Made by a program: the position numbers and the translations under genes. Positions 28,252 through 37,684 of a DNA stretch of 64,000 bases are shown here, in pieces (positions within the stretch are counted from its first letter, which is position 1; each line of letters starts with the position of its first letter). A model generated the notes under the pieces. That model had not been told where the DNA came from, made no database searches, and was given only the letters and a program-made list of their open reading frames with translations. The DNA is from Runella sp. CRIBMP (GTDB taxonomy: Bacteria > Bacteroidota > Bacteroidia > Cytophagales > Spirosomataceae): assembly GCF_009905605.1 (NCBI RefSeq), contig NZ_JAAAKZ010000018.1:17709-81708 (forward strand). The letters run 5' to 3'.

Positions 28252-28485
28252 ATGAAAGCTGATACGAGACTTATGACATTATTAGCTACAGGATTGCTGA
28301 TTTACATGTTTTCAGGGTGTGTAGTGAGCCCTCGTCCTGTGGTTGTTCGTCCTGCTCCGCCTGCTCCTCGTGTCGAAGTGATTCCGCGCAAGCCATCCCC
28401 TCGCCATGTATGGGTGCCTGGGGAGTATCGTTGGCGTAAAAATCACTATGTATGGGTTCCAGGTCATTACCGACGAGTCAGATAA
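28252..28485 (+). CDS. Small YXWGXW-type repeat lipoprotein
   Basis: 77 residues. A signal with a lipobox-like MFSGC places the mature Cys at about residue 23. Then follows a Pro/Val-rich stretch and two copies of a WVPGxY motif (HVWVPGEYRWRKN, YVWVPGHYRR), which is the pattern of the YXWGXW / BcpO-related repeat family. Small Arg-rich envelope lipoproteins of this kind are common and of unknown role. It is bounded on both sides by terminators, so it is a monocistronic unit. A 200-base upstream region shows no clear promoter box. Confidence 0.75.
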   Translation: MKADTRLMTLLATGLLIYMFSGCVVSPRPVVVRPAPPAPRVEVIPRKPSPRHVWVPGEYRWRKNHYVWVPGHYRRVR

Positions 28486-28488
28486 TAA

Positions 28489-28521
28489 CAAAAAAACTCC
28501 GCTACATGGCGGAGTTTTTTG
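28489..28521. terminator. Bidirectional terminator between the lipoprotein gene and crtB
   Basis: CAAAAAAACTCCGC (28489-28502) pairs with GCGGAGTTTTTTG (28509-28521) around a 6-nt loop. It lies between convergent genes and serves both. Confidence 0.9.
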
Positions 28522-28544
28522 TCGAAAGCAATCGGTACAATTGG

Positions 28545-29381
28545 TTATATCTCAGTGAATCGAAACTGTACGTATGTTTTGGCCAGCAAGGTCATTTTTT
28601 GAAAATCAGGAACCCGAATCCGTACTTCCTGAATGCGGGTTGCGGGCGTTTCCTTGATTTTATTGAACAGGGTCAGATAATACACATACGCCAGATAAAC
28701 GCCCATACGAGCACTACGGGGAAGCTGTTTGATGGCACCGTAAGCCGCATCAAAGTCTGCCTGAATATCGGTTTCGATTTGGTGTTTACTCTCTTTGGTG
28801 AATTTCGTAAAATCAACCCCTGGAAAATAAACGCGCCCCCGGTCAACATAGTCACTTTTTAGGTCGCGCAAAAAATTTACCTTCTGAAAAGCCGCCCCTA
28901 AACTACGAGCACCGTCTTTTAGTTGCTCAAACATGGCATTGTCGCCTTCACAAAATACACGCAAGCACATCAAGCCCACTACTTCTGCTGAGCCATAAAT
29001 GTACTCTTCGTATTTTTCATCGGTGTATTCCTGCTTGTACAAATCCATTTCCATGCTGTGCAAAAAAGCATTGATGAGGTCATGATCGATCTTATATTTA
29101 TTAACGATCAGCTGGAAAGAATGTAACACTGGGTTCAAACTAATACCCGATTCGATGGCTTCGTAGGTATCTTTGATAAATTTTTCGAGCAGGTATTTTT
29201 GATTAAATTCATAAAACGTATCGACAATTTCATCGGCATAGCGTACAAACCCATAGATAGCATAAACAGGTAAACGGAATTTTTTATCCAGCGTTTTGAT
29301 TCCCAGCGTAAACGACGTACTGTACCTCTCGGTAATGAGTTTGCTGCAATCTAGCGTTGTTTGGTCAAACAATTGCTTCAT
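28545..29381 (-). CDS. crtB: Phytoene synthase
   Basis: 278 residues from the ATG at 29381 (MKQLFDQTTLDCSKL, the usual Bacteroidota start); a GTG at 29399 would add six residues. Condenses two geranylgeranyl diphosphates to phytoene, the first committed carotenoid step, in the cytoplasm or at the membrane face. The trans-isoprenyl synthase motifs are both present: Asp50-E-I-V-Asp54 (YADEIVD) and NFLRDLKSDYVDRGRVYFP (Asp173, Asp177). It lies 50 bases downstream of crtI on the same strand, giving a crtI-crtB operon. No geranylgeranyl diphosphate synthase, cyclase or hydroxylase gene lies in the window. Confidence 0.93.
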   Translation of the reverse strand: MKQLFDQTTLDCSKLITERYSTSFTLGIKTLDKKFRLPVYAIYGFVRYADEIVDTFYEFNQKYLLEKFIKDTYEAIESGISLNPVLHSFQLIVNKYKIDHDLINAFLHSMEMDLYKQEYTDEKYEEYIYGSAEVVGLMCLRVFCEGDNAMFEQLKDGARSLGAAFQKVNFLRDLKSDYVDRGRVYFPGVDFTKFTKESKHQIETDIQADFDAAYGAIKQLPRSARMGVYLAYVYYLTLFNKIKETPATRIQEVRIRVPDFQKMTLLAKTYVQFRFTEI

Positions 29382-29431
29382 ATAAGCCGTGCCATGCACG
29401 CAGGTTAATGGGTTATTGGAAGATATGATTA

Positions 29432-30907
29432 CTAATTTGGTCCAAACTCTTTGGCTATCTCATCGGCTACTACCAGCCCCGAAATCAGGGAAGGGGGTAC
29501 CCCAGGGCCTGGAACAGTGAGCTGTCCTGTATAAAACAAATTATTTAGCTTTTTGTTTTTGAGCGTCGGTTTCAGAAAGGCCGTTTGCAAGAGGGTATTG
29601 GCCAGCCCATACGCATTTCCTTTGAATGCATTGTAATCTGACTGGAAATCTCGGTGCGCAAAGGTACGTTTATAGACAATATTGGGCCGAATGGCTTCCC
29701 CTACGTAGGCCTCTAACCGTTCCATCACTACGTTGAAATAACGCTCTCGGATTTCGTCAGTATCGTCAGTCAGTCCAGTGGCTACTGGAATCAGGATAAA
29801 GAGGTTTTCGGAGCCTTCTGGCGCAACCGAGGGGTCGGTTTTTGAGGGCGCCGAAACGTAGAAAAGCGGCTTGCTTGGCCATTGGGGGTCGGTATAAATT
29901 TCGTACGAGTGCTGTGAAAAATCTTCGTCAAAGAACAAATTATGATGCAGCAGTTTTGGTATTCTTTTGTTGACCCCCACATAATAAAGCAACGACGATG
30001 GGGCAAGTGTTTTTTTGTCCCAATATGCTTCGGAATAATTTCGATATTCACCCAGTAATTTTGAATCTACATGGTGATAATCAGCCCCTGCCACCACGAC
30101 GTCGGCCTCAAAAATGTCGCTTTCGGTGATTATCTTCTTTGCGCTGCGATTGGTTACTTCGATTTTCTTTACATTCTGATTCAACATTATTTGTACACCT
30201 TTTTCTTCGGCCAGTGCCACCATTCCTTTCACGATTTCATACATGCCGCCCATTGGGTACCAAGTTCCCATGGTGATCTCGGCGTAGTTCATGAGGCTGT
30301 ACATGGCCGGTGTATTTTCGGAGGTGGCCCCTAAAAACAAAATAGGAAACTCCATCAATTGCAACAATTTAGGGTCTGTAAAAAACTTACGAATATGCTC
30401 CGAAAATGACTGCAATACGTCCATGCGCCCCAAATCATACAAAAGTTTAAGGCTTACAAACTCCGTAATGCTGCGACTTGGCTTCCAAACAAATTTGTTC
30501 ATGCCCACGTCATATTTGTACGAAGCCTGTTTCAGAAATGCGTCCAATCGTACACCGCTTCCTGGTTCTATGCTTTCAAAAAGCTGTTTGAGCGCTTCGA
30601 TTCCCGCTGGAATTGCAACGGTGGTTTTTTGGTCAAATATAACCGCGTAAGAGGGGTCGAGTCGGACCAGACGATAATAATCCGATGGTTTTTTGCCAAA
30701 TTTGCCGAAATAGGTTTCAAATACATCGGGCATCCAATACCAACTCGGGCCCATATCGAAGGTAAAACCCTCGGCTTCAAACACCCGAGCGCGTCCTCCA
30801 GGAACCGAATTTTTCTCTAAGATAGTAACATCAAACCCTTTGTCGGCTAGGCGGGTAGCGGCCGAAAGCCCCGCAAATCCAGCGCCGATAACAATTACTT
30901 TTTTCAA
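29432..30907 (-). CDS. crtI: Phytoene desaturase
   Basis: 491 residues, normal length. FAD-binding N-terminus MKKVIVIGAGFAGLSAATRL (GxGxxG at 8-13), then EKNSVPGGRARVFE, FDMGPSWYWMPDVFE, and the C-terminal signature LFYTGQLTVPGPGVPPSLIS typical of CrtI. It introduces double bonds into phytoene toward neurosporene or lycopene. The start codon is TTG (30907-30905): the next upstream in-frame codon set runs into a TAA with no ATG, and translation must begin here because the Rossmann strand starts at residue 3. The weak start may lower its level. Upstream is the exported amidohydrolase gene on the same strand, 86 bases away. Confidence 0.93.
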   Translation of the reverse strand: MKKVIVIGAGFAGLSAATRLADKGFDVTILEKNSVPGGRARVFEAEGFTFDMGPSWYWMPDVFETYFGKFGKKPSDYYRLVRLDPSYAVIFDQKTTVAIPAGIEALKQLFESIEPGSGVRLDAFLKQASYKYDVGMNKFVWKPSRSITEFVSLKLLYDLGRMDVLQSFSEHIRKFFTDPKLLQLMEFPILFLGATSENTPAMYSLMNYAEITMGTWYPMGGMYEIVKGMVALAEEKGVQIMLNQNVKKIEVTNRSAKKIITESDIFEADVVVAGADYHHVDSKLLGEYRNYSEAYWDKKTLAPSSLLYYVGVNKRIPKLLHHNLFFDEDFSQHSYEIYTDPQWPSKPLFYVSAPSKTDPSVAPEGSENLFILIPVATGLTDDTDEIRERYFNVVMERLEAYVGEAIRPNIVYKRTFAHRDFQSDYNAFKGNAYGLANTLLQTAFLKPTLKNKKLNNLFYTGQLTVPGPGVPPSLISGLVVADEIAKEFGPN

Positions 30908-30993
30908 GGTATAAGACTTTTTTTATTGTAAACTTCCAAAAGGGGGTGACGGTTTGAGAACATACGTAAAAAATGACGCCGTCGTGCAAATTG

Positions 30994-32274
30994 CTATTGC
31001 TTATAGACTACGCCATCTTTCATCACGAACGTAACGTTTTGGAGCGTTTTGATGTTTTGAAGCGGATTTTCGTCGGTGGCAATGATGTCGGCGTATTTGC
31101 CTTTGGTGATGCTGCCCATGTTATCCTGTTCTCCTAAAATTTGGGCAGGAACCACCGTTGCCGATTTTATAGCCTCTATGGGGGGCATTCCGACTTCGGT
31201 CATGTATTCAAATTCTTTGGCATTTTTGCCGTGCGGGTACACGCCACCGTCGGTACCAAAGGCAATTTTTACGCCCGCTTTGTAGGCTTTCTCAAAAGTT
31301 TTTTGAATCAAAGGCCCAATTTCCAGCGCCTTCATGCGCACAAAAGGGTGGTAATAGCCAGGCACTTTGGCGGAGTCGGCGGCAGTACGACCAGCGATGA
31401 TGGTCGGGACGTAGTAAGCCCCCATTTTCTTGAACAACTCAATGGCTTCATCGTCCATGTATGTGCCGTGCTCAATGGTAGTTACGCCTGCTCTGAGGGC
31501 ACGTTTCATGCCGTCGGTTCCGTGGGCGTGTGCCGCTACGTGAAACCCATAATCTTTGGCGGTCTGCACAATGGCCGAGATTTCGTTTTCGGTAAACTGC
31601 GGTGCTTTACCGCTTTTGGCAATGCTTAATACGCCCCCAGTAGCCGTGATTTTGATACAATCTGAGCCATCTTTGTAACGTTGACGTACAGCTTTTCGGC
31701 CTTCATCGGGGCTGTCAACGATTGCATCTGTGACTTTATCTGGAACACTGTACATGTTGCTGAGTCCGTTGGTGGGGTCGCCGTGCCCGCCCGTGGTGGC
31801 GATGGTTTGGCCCGACGTAAAAATGCGTGGCCCCGTTACCAATCCTTTGTTGATGGCGTTGCGGAGTGCGATATTTACGCCCGTGCCTCCCAAATCTCGT
31901 ACGGCCGTAAAACCCGCCATGAGTGTGGTAAGAGCATGTTTTTGGGCTTCAAAGGCAATGTCGGCCGAGTTGTTGCTGAGCCGTTTGAGGTATTGGTCTC
32001 GGCTGGTTTCGCTTTCGATGTGTACGTGCATATCGGTCAGGCCGGGCAAAACCGTTTTGTTTTTTAGGTCAATCAGTTTATCACCTGTTAGCGCTTTAGT
32101 ATAGCCTTTTTCAACGGCCGTAATTCGATTTTTTTCGACGATAATTGTGGTCTGCTCTTGGGCGGCATCACTGACTCCGTCGATTAGTTTTCCGCAATAA
32201 ATCAGCGTTCGTTGGGCTTGGGCGTAATTTGCCGCCGCAAAAAAGAGTCCCGCAAAAAGCAAACGTTTTCTCAT
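30994..32274 (-). CDS. Exported metal-dependent amidohydrolase
   Basis: 426 residues from the ATG at 32274 (MRKRLLFAGLFFAAANYAQA, a clean signal peptide); an ATG at 32298 adds eight residues. An amidohydrolase-superfamily protein of the imidazolonepropionase / Xaa-Pro dipeptidase-like group, probably periplasmic. The binuclear metal site is complete: His83 and His85 (LTDMHVHIE), Lys208 (DCIKITATGG), His249 (HVAAHAHG), His269 (TTIEHGTY) and Asp342 (FGTDGGVYP). The C-terminal strands (GKYADIIATDENPLQNI, VMKDGVVYK) close the small beta domain. It likely cleaves a dipeptide or cyclic amide; substrate not predictable. No obvious functional tie to the carotenoid genes downstream. Confidence 0.88.
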   Translation of the reverse strand: MRKRLLFAGLFFAAANYAQAQRTLIYCGKLIDGVSDAAQEQTTIIVEKNRITAVEKGYTKALTGDKLIDLKNKTVLPGLTDMHVHIESETSRDQYLKRLSNNSADIAFEAQKHALTTLMAGFTAVRDLGGTGVNIALRNAINKGLVTGPRIFTSGQTIATTGGHGDPTNGLSNMYSVPDKVTDAIVDSPDEGRKAVRQRYKDGSDCIKITATGGVLSIAKSGKAPQFTENEISAIVQTAKDYGFHVAAHAHGTDGMKRALRAGVTTIEHGTYMDDEAIELFKKMGAYYVPTIIAGRTAADSAKVPGYYHPFVRMKALEIGPLIQKTFEKAYKAGVKIAFGTDGGVYPHGKNAKEFEYMTEVGMPPIEAIKSATVVPAQILGEQDNMGSITKGKYADIIATDENPLQNIKTLQNVTFVMKDGVVYKQ

Positions 32275-32381
32275 GGATAATTTGGTCGTTAGGTTCATTG
32301 TAATGAATATTTTACCTAAATAAAGCGTTTTTTCGTCTCAAATGGAAACGGAGAAGGAAAGTAGTATACCGAAATGCCCAT

Positions 32382-32419
32382 AAAAAAACTCCCTGGTGGT
32401 GGCAACACGACCAGGGAGT
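32382..32419 (-). terminator. Intrinsic terminator after SusD 4
   Basis: On the minus strand ACTCCCTGGT (32419-32410) pairs with ACCAGGGAGT (32397-32388) around a 12-nt loop and is followed by TTTTTT. It ends the minus-strand SusCD pair 4 transcript. Confidence 0.88.
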
Positions 32420-32460
32420 CAAATAATTGGATACTAAACCGTACAATTATTGCTGCTGAG

Positions 32461-34017
32461 TTATTCAGGATAGCCTGGATTCTGTGGTTTCAGATTCGGG
32501 TTGTTCAGCATTTCTTGTTTTCCAAGTGGCAATAACAAATGTTTTGATTGCAGCGGCTGGTTAGAACTCAAGTTCACGTGTCCCACAAAGTTGTCAAATC
32601 CTTTGGTTTTTTCGTTAAACACTTTGCGCAGGCGAACCATGTCAAACCAAGTGATTTGCTCATAGCACAGCTCATGCCAGCGCTCTTTCCAAACGGCTTC
32701 GCGGAAAGAATTTTGGGTATAAGTACCAAGAGCAGGCGTAGTGAGTTGCGCTCGGTCACGGATGCGCTTGAAGGCATTATAAGCTTCCTGTGTAGGTCCA
32801 CCCACTTCGTTTTGGGCTTCGGCAAAGAGCAATAACACCTCTGCATACCGAATTTGGGGTACATTGAGGTTGTTTGCGCGTGAGCCTGGCACCCCCGAAG
32901 TACCGTTTGCCACTCTGTTGAAATGTTTGAAAATATAAGGAGCACCCAGTTCAAACCTTGCTCCACTACCGTTGGTAAAATAGGTAGTGTAGAAATACCC
33001 TTCTTGGTCTTTGGCACGCAAATCGCCTGGTTCGTACGACTGGTAGAAGGCAAGGGTCGGAACGGTACTTCCTGTTCCACCTGGACCGTTGAAAGTTACA
33101 GGCTTAAAGTTAGGAAACATATTACCCATCGGATTTTGCTCTACAACGGCATTGTATTGCAGCATAAAAAGGTGTTCTACACGATTTTTTAAACTCTCCC
33201 GGCGCGTGTCTTCGTAAGTCGGAAACAAGTTGATTGTTGCAGGATTGGCATTGGCATAGTCTATCACCTCTTTGGCTTTGTCGGCGGCCAACTTATAGTG
33301 TGAAGCCCCTTTGCTGAGAGGGAAACCTGCCATGGTCAAATATACGCGTGCAAGCTGCGCTTTGACAGCCGCCAAATTGACCCGTCCACTCTGATCCATC
33401 CATGGTAAACCAGCGGCTTCTGCTGCAAGTAAGTCTTCTACAATCAGTTTGTAAATATCTTCTTGTGGCGAGCGCTTAGGGAAAAAATCTTCCGAGCTAG
33501 CCGTTTGTGGATTGGTAATCAGTGGAATATCGCCCCACAAACGCACTGCTGTAAAGTAGGCATATGCACGTAGAAACCTTGCCTCTCCCAAAATTTTCTT
33601 CTTTTGTACTTCAGGCATGGGTGTAATAGGCGGCACTTTGGCAATCACCTGATTGGCTTGTGCAATGATTTTAAACAAACCATTCCAATAATTGACTACG
33701 TGTACAGTATTGCCATCGTGCACTAAGCCATACAGGTTGTTCAAGTCTGAATTTTGGGCAGTTTCGGTGGTCGAAGTCCCCGTCATGGCCTCCAGTAGCT
33801 GCCAGTTAGAAGAAAATATACCTGCTCCTCCACCCATAAAACGTAAATCGGCATACACCGAAGCGAGTGCTGCCTCGGCGTGGTCGGGAATGGTGTAAAA
33901 GCTTTCGGGTGTTAGGTTAGAAGGCGCTTGCTCCGCCAAAAAGTCGGTGCAGCCTGTGTAGCCCAGTAAGAAAGAGGCCATCAGTGCTGTTTTTCCTATA
34001 TTTTTAAATAGTTGCAT
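32461..34017 (-). CDS. SusD/RagB-family surface lipoprotein (pair 4)
   Basis: 518 residues. Lipobox LGYTGC (mature Cys about 23), then TDFLAEQAPSNLTPESFY, the common SusD opening. Signature helices GEARFLRAYAYFTAVRLWGDIPL, VKAQLARVYLTMAGFP, RYAEVLLLFAEAQNEVGG, AYNAFKRIRDRAQL and VWKERWHELCYEQITWFDMVRL, ending PQNPGY. Of the group whose substrates are often unknown glycans or peptides. Lies 34 bases after the SusC 4 stop, one operon. Confidence 0.95.
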   Translation of the reverse strand: MQLFKNIGKTALMASFLLGYTGCTDFLAEQAPSNLTPESFYTIPDHAEAALASVYADLRFMGGGAGIFSSNWQLLEAMTGTSTTETAQNSDLNNLYGLVHDGNTVHVVNYWNGLFKIIAQANQVIAKVPPITPMPEVQKKKILGEARFLRAYAYFTAVRLWGDIPLITNPQTASSEDFFPKRSPQEDIYKLIVEDLLAAEAAGLPWMDQSGRVNLAAVKAQLARVYLTMAGFPLSKGASHYKLAADKAKEVIDYANANPATINLFPTYEDTRRESLKNRVEHLFMLQYNAVVEQNPMGNMFPNFKPVTFNGPGGTGSTVPTLAFYQSYEPGDLRAKDQEGYFYTTYFTNGSGARFELGAPYIFKHFNRVANGTSGVPGSRANNLNVPQIRYAEVLLLFAEAQNEVGGPTQEAYNAFKRIRDRAQLTTPALGTYTQNSFREAVWKERWHELCYEQITWFDMVRLRKVFNEKTKGFDNFVGHVNLSSNQPLQSKHLLLPLGKQEMLNNPNLKPQNPGYPE

Positions 34018-34051
34018 TTTCTAATTGATTTAGATGTAAAACAGTGATGAA

Positions 34052-37000
34052 TTAAAGCCCCACCTGTAATCCGATCATGAAAGTAGTGGGTTTAGGATAG
34101 TTGTGCCAAATCATACCTTGCGAAAACGCACTGTTGGCATTTCCTTGATTGGTAGGGGTAACTTCTGGATCACCTACGATCTTATCTTTCACTGCGAGGA
34201 AGAAGTTTTGGGCCGAAGCATACACTCTGAGGCGACTCATTTTGAGTTTGCTGGTTACGTTGCTTGGGAAAGTATAACCCAATAAAAGGTTTCTACCCCG
34301 TAAGAAAGACCCATCCTTTATCCATTGGGTATCCACGTTGGTTACGTAGCCTGCACGGGTATCACGTATTTCGGCAATCATTGTATTTTGATTCTGAGGT
34401 GTCCACGCGTTCAATACCGACGTGTAGCTGTTGGCTAAGTTTTGACGGTCTTCGCTGGGGTGTAGGTTCATCAACATTACGTCGTTGCCATACGAAAACT
34501 GCATCTCAAAGGTCAAGTCAAAGTTGTTGTAGCGAAATGTATTGGTCATGGCTCCCCAAGCTTTTGGACTACCGTTCCCGATGATACTACGGTCGGCATC
34601 GGTGATAGCCTTGTCGCCGTTTACGTCAAGGTATTTGATGTCACCAGGAAGGATGGTCAAGCCGTTGCGGTAGCTGGTAAATTTAGCCGCTTCTTCGCGC
34701 TCTGCTTCACTCCATACTCCTAAGCGAGTTAAGCCCCAGAAAGAACCTACGGGTTCGCCAATTCGGATGATATTGGTAGGATTAGTAAAGTTAGGACCAC
34801 CTACGTTGAAAATATCAGAAGGCGTAGCCAATGAAAGTACTTTGTTGCGGTTGAATGAAATATTGAAGTTGGTATTCCACTGGAAGCCACCACGGTCGAT
34901 ATTGATGGTATTTAATGCCAATTCCACCCCTTTGTTGTACATTGAGCCTACGTTTCTACGGATGGTAGCATAGCCACTTGTTTGCGGCACAGGTGCATCC
35001 AAAAGCATGTCAGTGGTAAGGCGATAGTAGTAGTCGGCTTCAAGTGTTATCTTACCTCCAAACAAGCCTAATTCGATACCTGCATCGGTTTGAGCTGTTT
35101 TTTCCCAACGCAAATCAGGGTTAGCCAAACGTTGCAGACCTGTACCAGCTACTCGCCCATCGTTATATACAGTGGCGTAGTTTGAACTCAACAACGAAAG
35201 CGAAGCATAAGGTGGAATTTCAGAGTTTCCAGTCAAGCCATAGCTTGTTCTGATTTTGAGGTTAGAAATAATTGAGTTGCCTTTCAGGAAGTCTTCTTCC
35301 GAAACCCGCCAAGCCAATGCACCCGATGGGAAGAAAGCGTATTTGTGGTTGTTACCAAATTTAGATGAACCATCGGCGCGGCCTGTCAGGGTTACTAAGT
35401 ATTTGTTTGACAATGTATAATTAACACGTCCAAAGTAAGAGTTAAAAGCAAAACGTGAGGCTCCTGAACTAACTGAAGGATTGGTAGCACCTGCACCCAG
35501 GTTGTTAAAACCAAAGTAGTCAGTGGCAAAGTTGTTTACACTGGCGCCGATACCAAACACATTGGTTTCTTGCCACGAAAGTCCCGCTAAGGCATTGATA
35601 GAGTGCTTATCGCCGATTTGTTTGTTGTAGGTCAAGTAGTTTTCCAATGACCAGAAAGTTTCTCGGTTGTTGTTGGTAGAGGCGTTTCCATTACCACCAA
35701 TATTAAGTGTTCGGGTCTGCGATTGATTTACCTCTTGGGTTTGCACATTTACACCCAATACCGTGCGCATTTCCAATCCTTTGGCGATGTTGATATTTGA
35801 ATATAAACTACCCAATGTTGTTTGGTTGTTTACGATGTACTTACGACCTTCCAAACGGTGAACAGAACTGAAAGTGCCTTCGGCAAGTGGATAATCGCGA
35901 TTGTTGGCATAAGTACCATCTTCGTATCTTACTGGCAAAAACGGAAAGTCTTCAACAATCTGACGTGCTACGGCATCGTTGATGTCCACGATATTTTCTG
36001 ATTGGTTGTTATAAGAAAGTGTACCGCCTATTTTCAACCATTTTTTCACTTGGTCATCAATCGTAAAACGGGCAGAATACCGTTTCATGTAAGACTGTTT
36101 CAATAAGCCTTGGTCATCGCGGTAGCCCAATGAAAGATTGTATTGTGTGCGCTCATTGCCACCACTAAAACCTAATTGGTGATTCTGAGACAGTTTGTTT
36201 TGGGTAGTTTCTTTAAACCAATCGGTATCATACTTATTGCTGCCATCGGGGTTCCAGACGCGTGGATCTACCCTGCGTAACTTTGGATTGAGGTTTGCAA
36301 ACCTACCAGCTGCCCAGCCAACAGGGTCGTATTTGGCCATGTTGGCCCAGGCCAATTCTTCTACGGCCATGTATTCTTTGGCATTTAATACTCGTGGTCT
36401 GTTGGGCCCGATGGTGTTTACGCTAAAATCGGCATTGTAGGTCACTGTACCTTCGCCTGCTTTTCCTTTTTTGGTGGTTACAAGGATAACCCCGTTTGCG
36501 CCTCTGGCTCCGTAAATAGCGGTAGAGGAAGCGTCTTTCAGTACTTCTACCGATACGATGTCGTTGGGGTTGATGTAATCAATGGCCGACGTAAATTGCG
36601 TTTGGGTTCCTTGTGGCATCATTACACCATCTACTACATACAACGGGTTGTTGGAGGAGTTGATAGAGCTGAAGCCGCGTACCCGAATGGTGGTTCTACC
36701 TCCAGGGCGACCTGAGTTGGTGTTTACTTGTACCCCAGCCATTCTACCAGATAGTTGTTGTGCAAGCGAGGGCGCGGGGCGTTCCATTAGTTGATCCGCT
36801 TTAACGGTACTAACAGAGCCCGTTAAATCTGATTTTCTGAGGGTACCATAACCGATAACCACAATTTCTTCCAATACTTTGCTGTCGGATTTTAGCGTAA
36901 GATTAATGGAAGATTGATTGCCAACGGCGATTTCTTGGGGCACGTAACCTACGAAGGAAAAAATAAGCGTTGCGTTGTCAGGGACTTCCAATTTGTAGAG

Positions 37001-37270
37001 CCCATTCCCGTCGGTTACTGTACCGCGTTGGGTACCTTTAATGACAATACTTACGCCAGGCAACCCACTATTTGTTTCGTCTACAACTTTTCCGGAGATA
37101 GTTTTATCTACCGCTTTTTCTTCTAAACGAACGTTGGTGTTTTTTTCGAGTAAGTCTCGATCAGGAGCAGCGTAGGCAAATGTGAGGCAGGAAAAAGACA
37201 GAATGAAGGGGGCGGTGGTTAGTCGCATCATCCTGCTAAACCGGCCATGCGGTTGTAAGGGTTTTTCCAT
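34052..37270 (-). CDS. SusC/RagA-family TonB-dependent transporter (pair 4)
   Basis: 1072 residues. The signal region (MRLTTAPFILSFSCLTFAYA) sits after a 14-residue basic leader, so the ATG codons at residues 14-15 are alternative starts. A CarboxypepD_reg-like domain lies at about 56-130 (ISGKVVDETNSGLPGVSIV), then EEIVVIGYG and the plug (TIRVRGFSSINSSNNPLYVV, AIYGARGANGVILVTTKKG). The barrel contains DVNGDKAITDADRS and ends GLQVGL. Outer membrane importer for an unknown oligomer; the partner SusD 4 is downstream. Confidence 0.95.
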   Translation of the reverse strand: MEKPLQPHGRFSRMMRLTTAPFILSFSCLTFAYAAPDRDLLEKNTNVRLEEKAVDKTISGKVVDETNSGLPGVSIVIKGTQRGTVTDGNGLYKLEVPDNATLIFSFVGYVPQEIAVGNQSSINLTLKSDSKVLEEIVVIGYGTLRKSDLTGSVSTVKADQLMERPAPSLAQQLSGRMAGVQVNTNSGRPGGRTTIRVRGFSSINSSNNPLYVVDGVMMPQGTQTQFTSAIDYINPNDIVSVEVLKDASSTAIYGARGANGVILVTTKKGKAGEGTVTYNADFSVNTIGPNRPRVLNAKEYMAVEELAWANMAKYDPVGWAAGRFANLNPKLRRVDPRVWNPDGSNKYDTDWFKETTQNKLSQNHQLGFSGGNERTQYNLSLGYRDDQGLLKQSYMKRYSARFTIDDQVKKWLKIGGTLSYNNQSENIVDINDAVARQIVEDFPFLPVRYEDGTYANNRDYPLAEGTFSSVHRLEGRKYIVNNQTTLGSLYSNINIAKGLEMRTVLGVNVQTQEVNQSQTRTLNIGGNGNASTNNNRETFWSLENYLTYNKQIGDKHSINALAGLSWQETNVFGIGASVNNFATDYFGFNNLGAGATNPSVSSGASRFAFNSYFGRVNYTLSNKYLVTLTGRADGSSKFGNNHKYAFFPSGALAWRVSEEDFLKGNSIISNLKIRTSYGLTGNSEIPPYASLSLLSSNYATVYNDGRVAGTGLQRLANPDLRWEKTAQTDAGIELGLFGGKITLEADYYYRLTTDMLLDAPVPQTSGYATIRRNVGSMYNKGVELALNTINIDRGGFQWNTNFNISFNRNKVLSLATPSDIFNVGGPNFTNPTNIIRIGEPVGSFWGLTRLGVWSEAEREEAAKFTSYRNGLTILPGDIKYLDVNGDKAITDADRSIIGNGSPKAWGAMTNTFRYNNFDLTFEMQFSYGNDVMLMNLHPSEDRQNLANSYTSVLNAWTPQNQNTMIAEIRDTRAGYVTNVDTQWIKDGSFLRGRNLLLGYTFPSNVTSKLKMSRLRVYASAQNFFLAVKDKIVGDPEVTPTNQGNANSAFSQGMIWHNYPKPTTFMIGLQVGL

Positions 37271-37684
37271 AGTGATAATTCAGGCTGTCTGTACAGCGTT
37301 TAAGTTAAAAAAACAGTTTGAAAACAAAATACGATTTTAGAAGAGATATAGGCCTCGTAACTACTGCCTTTCTTGATAAAAATTATGTTAATTCTTGAGC
37401 CAATAATATAATTTATTTAATATATTAAGTATATTTTTTGAATGAAAATGACAATAAATATAACTTTGGTAAGACTTGACTGATATTATTCCAATTTATG
37501 GAATTGGCTCCGTAAGCCGGAAACACAGAATAAAAATAATAAATGAAGTATTATCAAGAAGGTGGGAGTACTTTTAGAGTAGAATGATAAGGACTTAAAA
37601 AGATATATTTTTGAGTTTGAAGCAAAATCAGGGCTCGCTGCTTTGTTTTGAAGACCAAAAACTTGACAAGCCCAAGCTTTTACC
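37271..37684. other. 414-bp gap upstream of SusC 4
   Basis: Very AT-rich; no ORF of note. Contains a short inverted repeat CCAATT-TATGG-AATTGG near 37491-37507. A near -7 box (TATTTTG on the minus strand, one base short of the consensus spacing) lies about 60 bases before the SusC 4 start. Nothing else supported. Confidence 0.5.
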
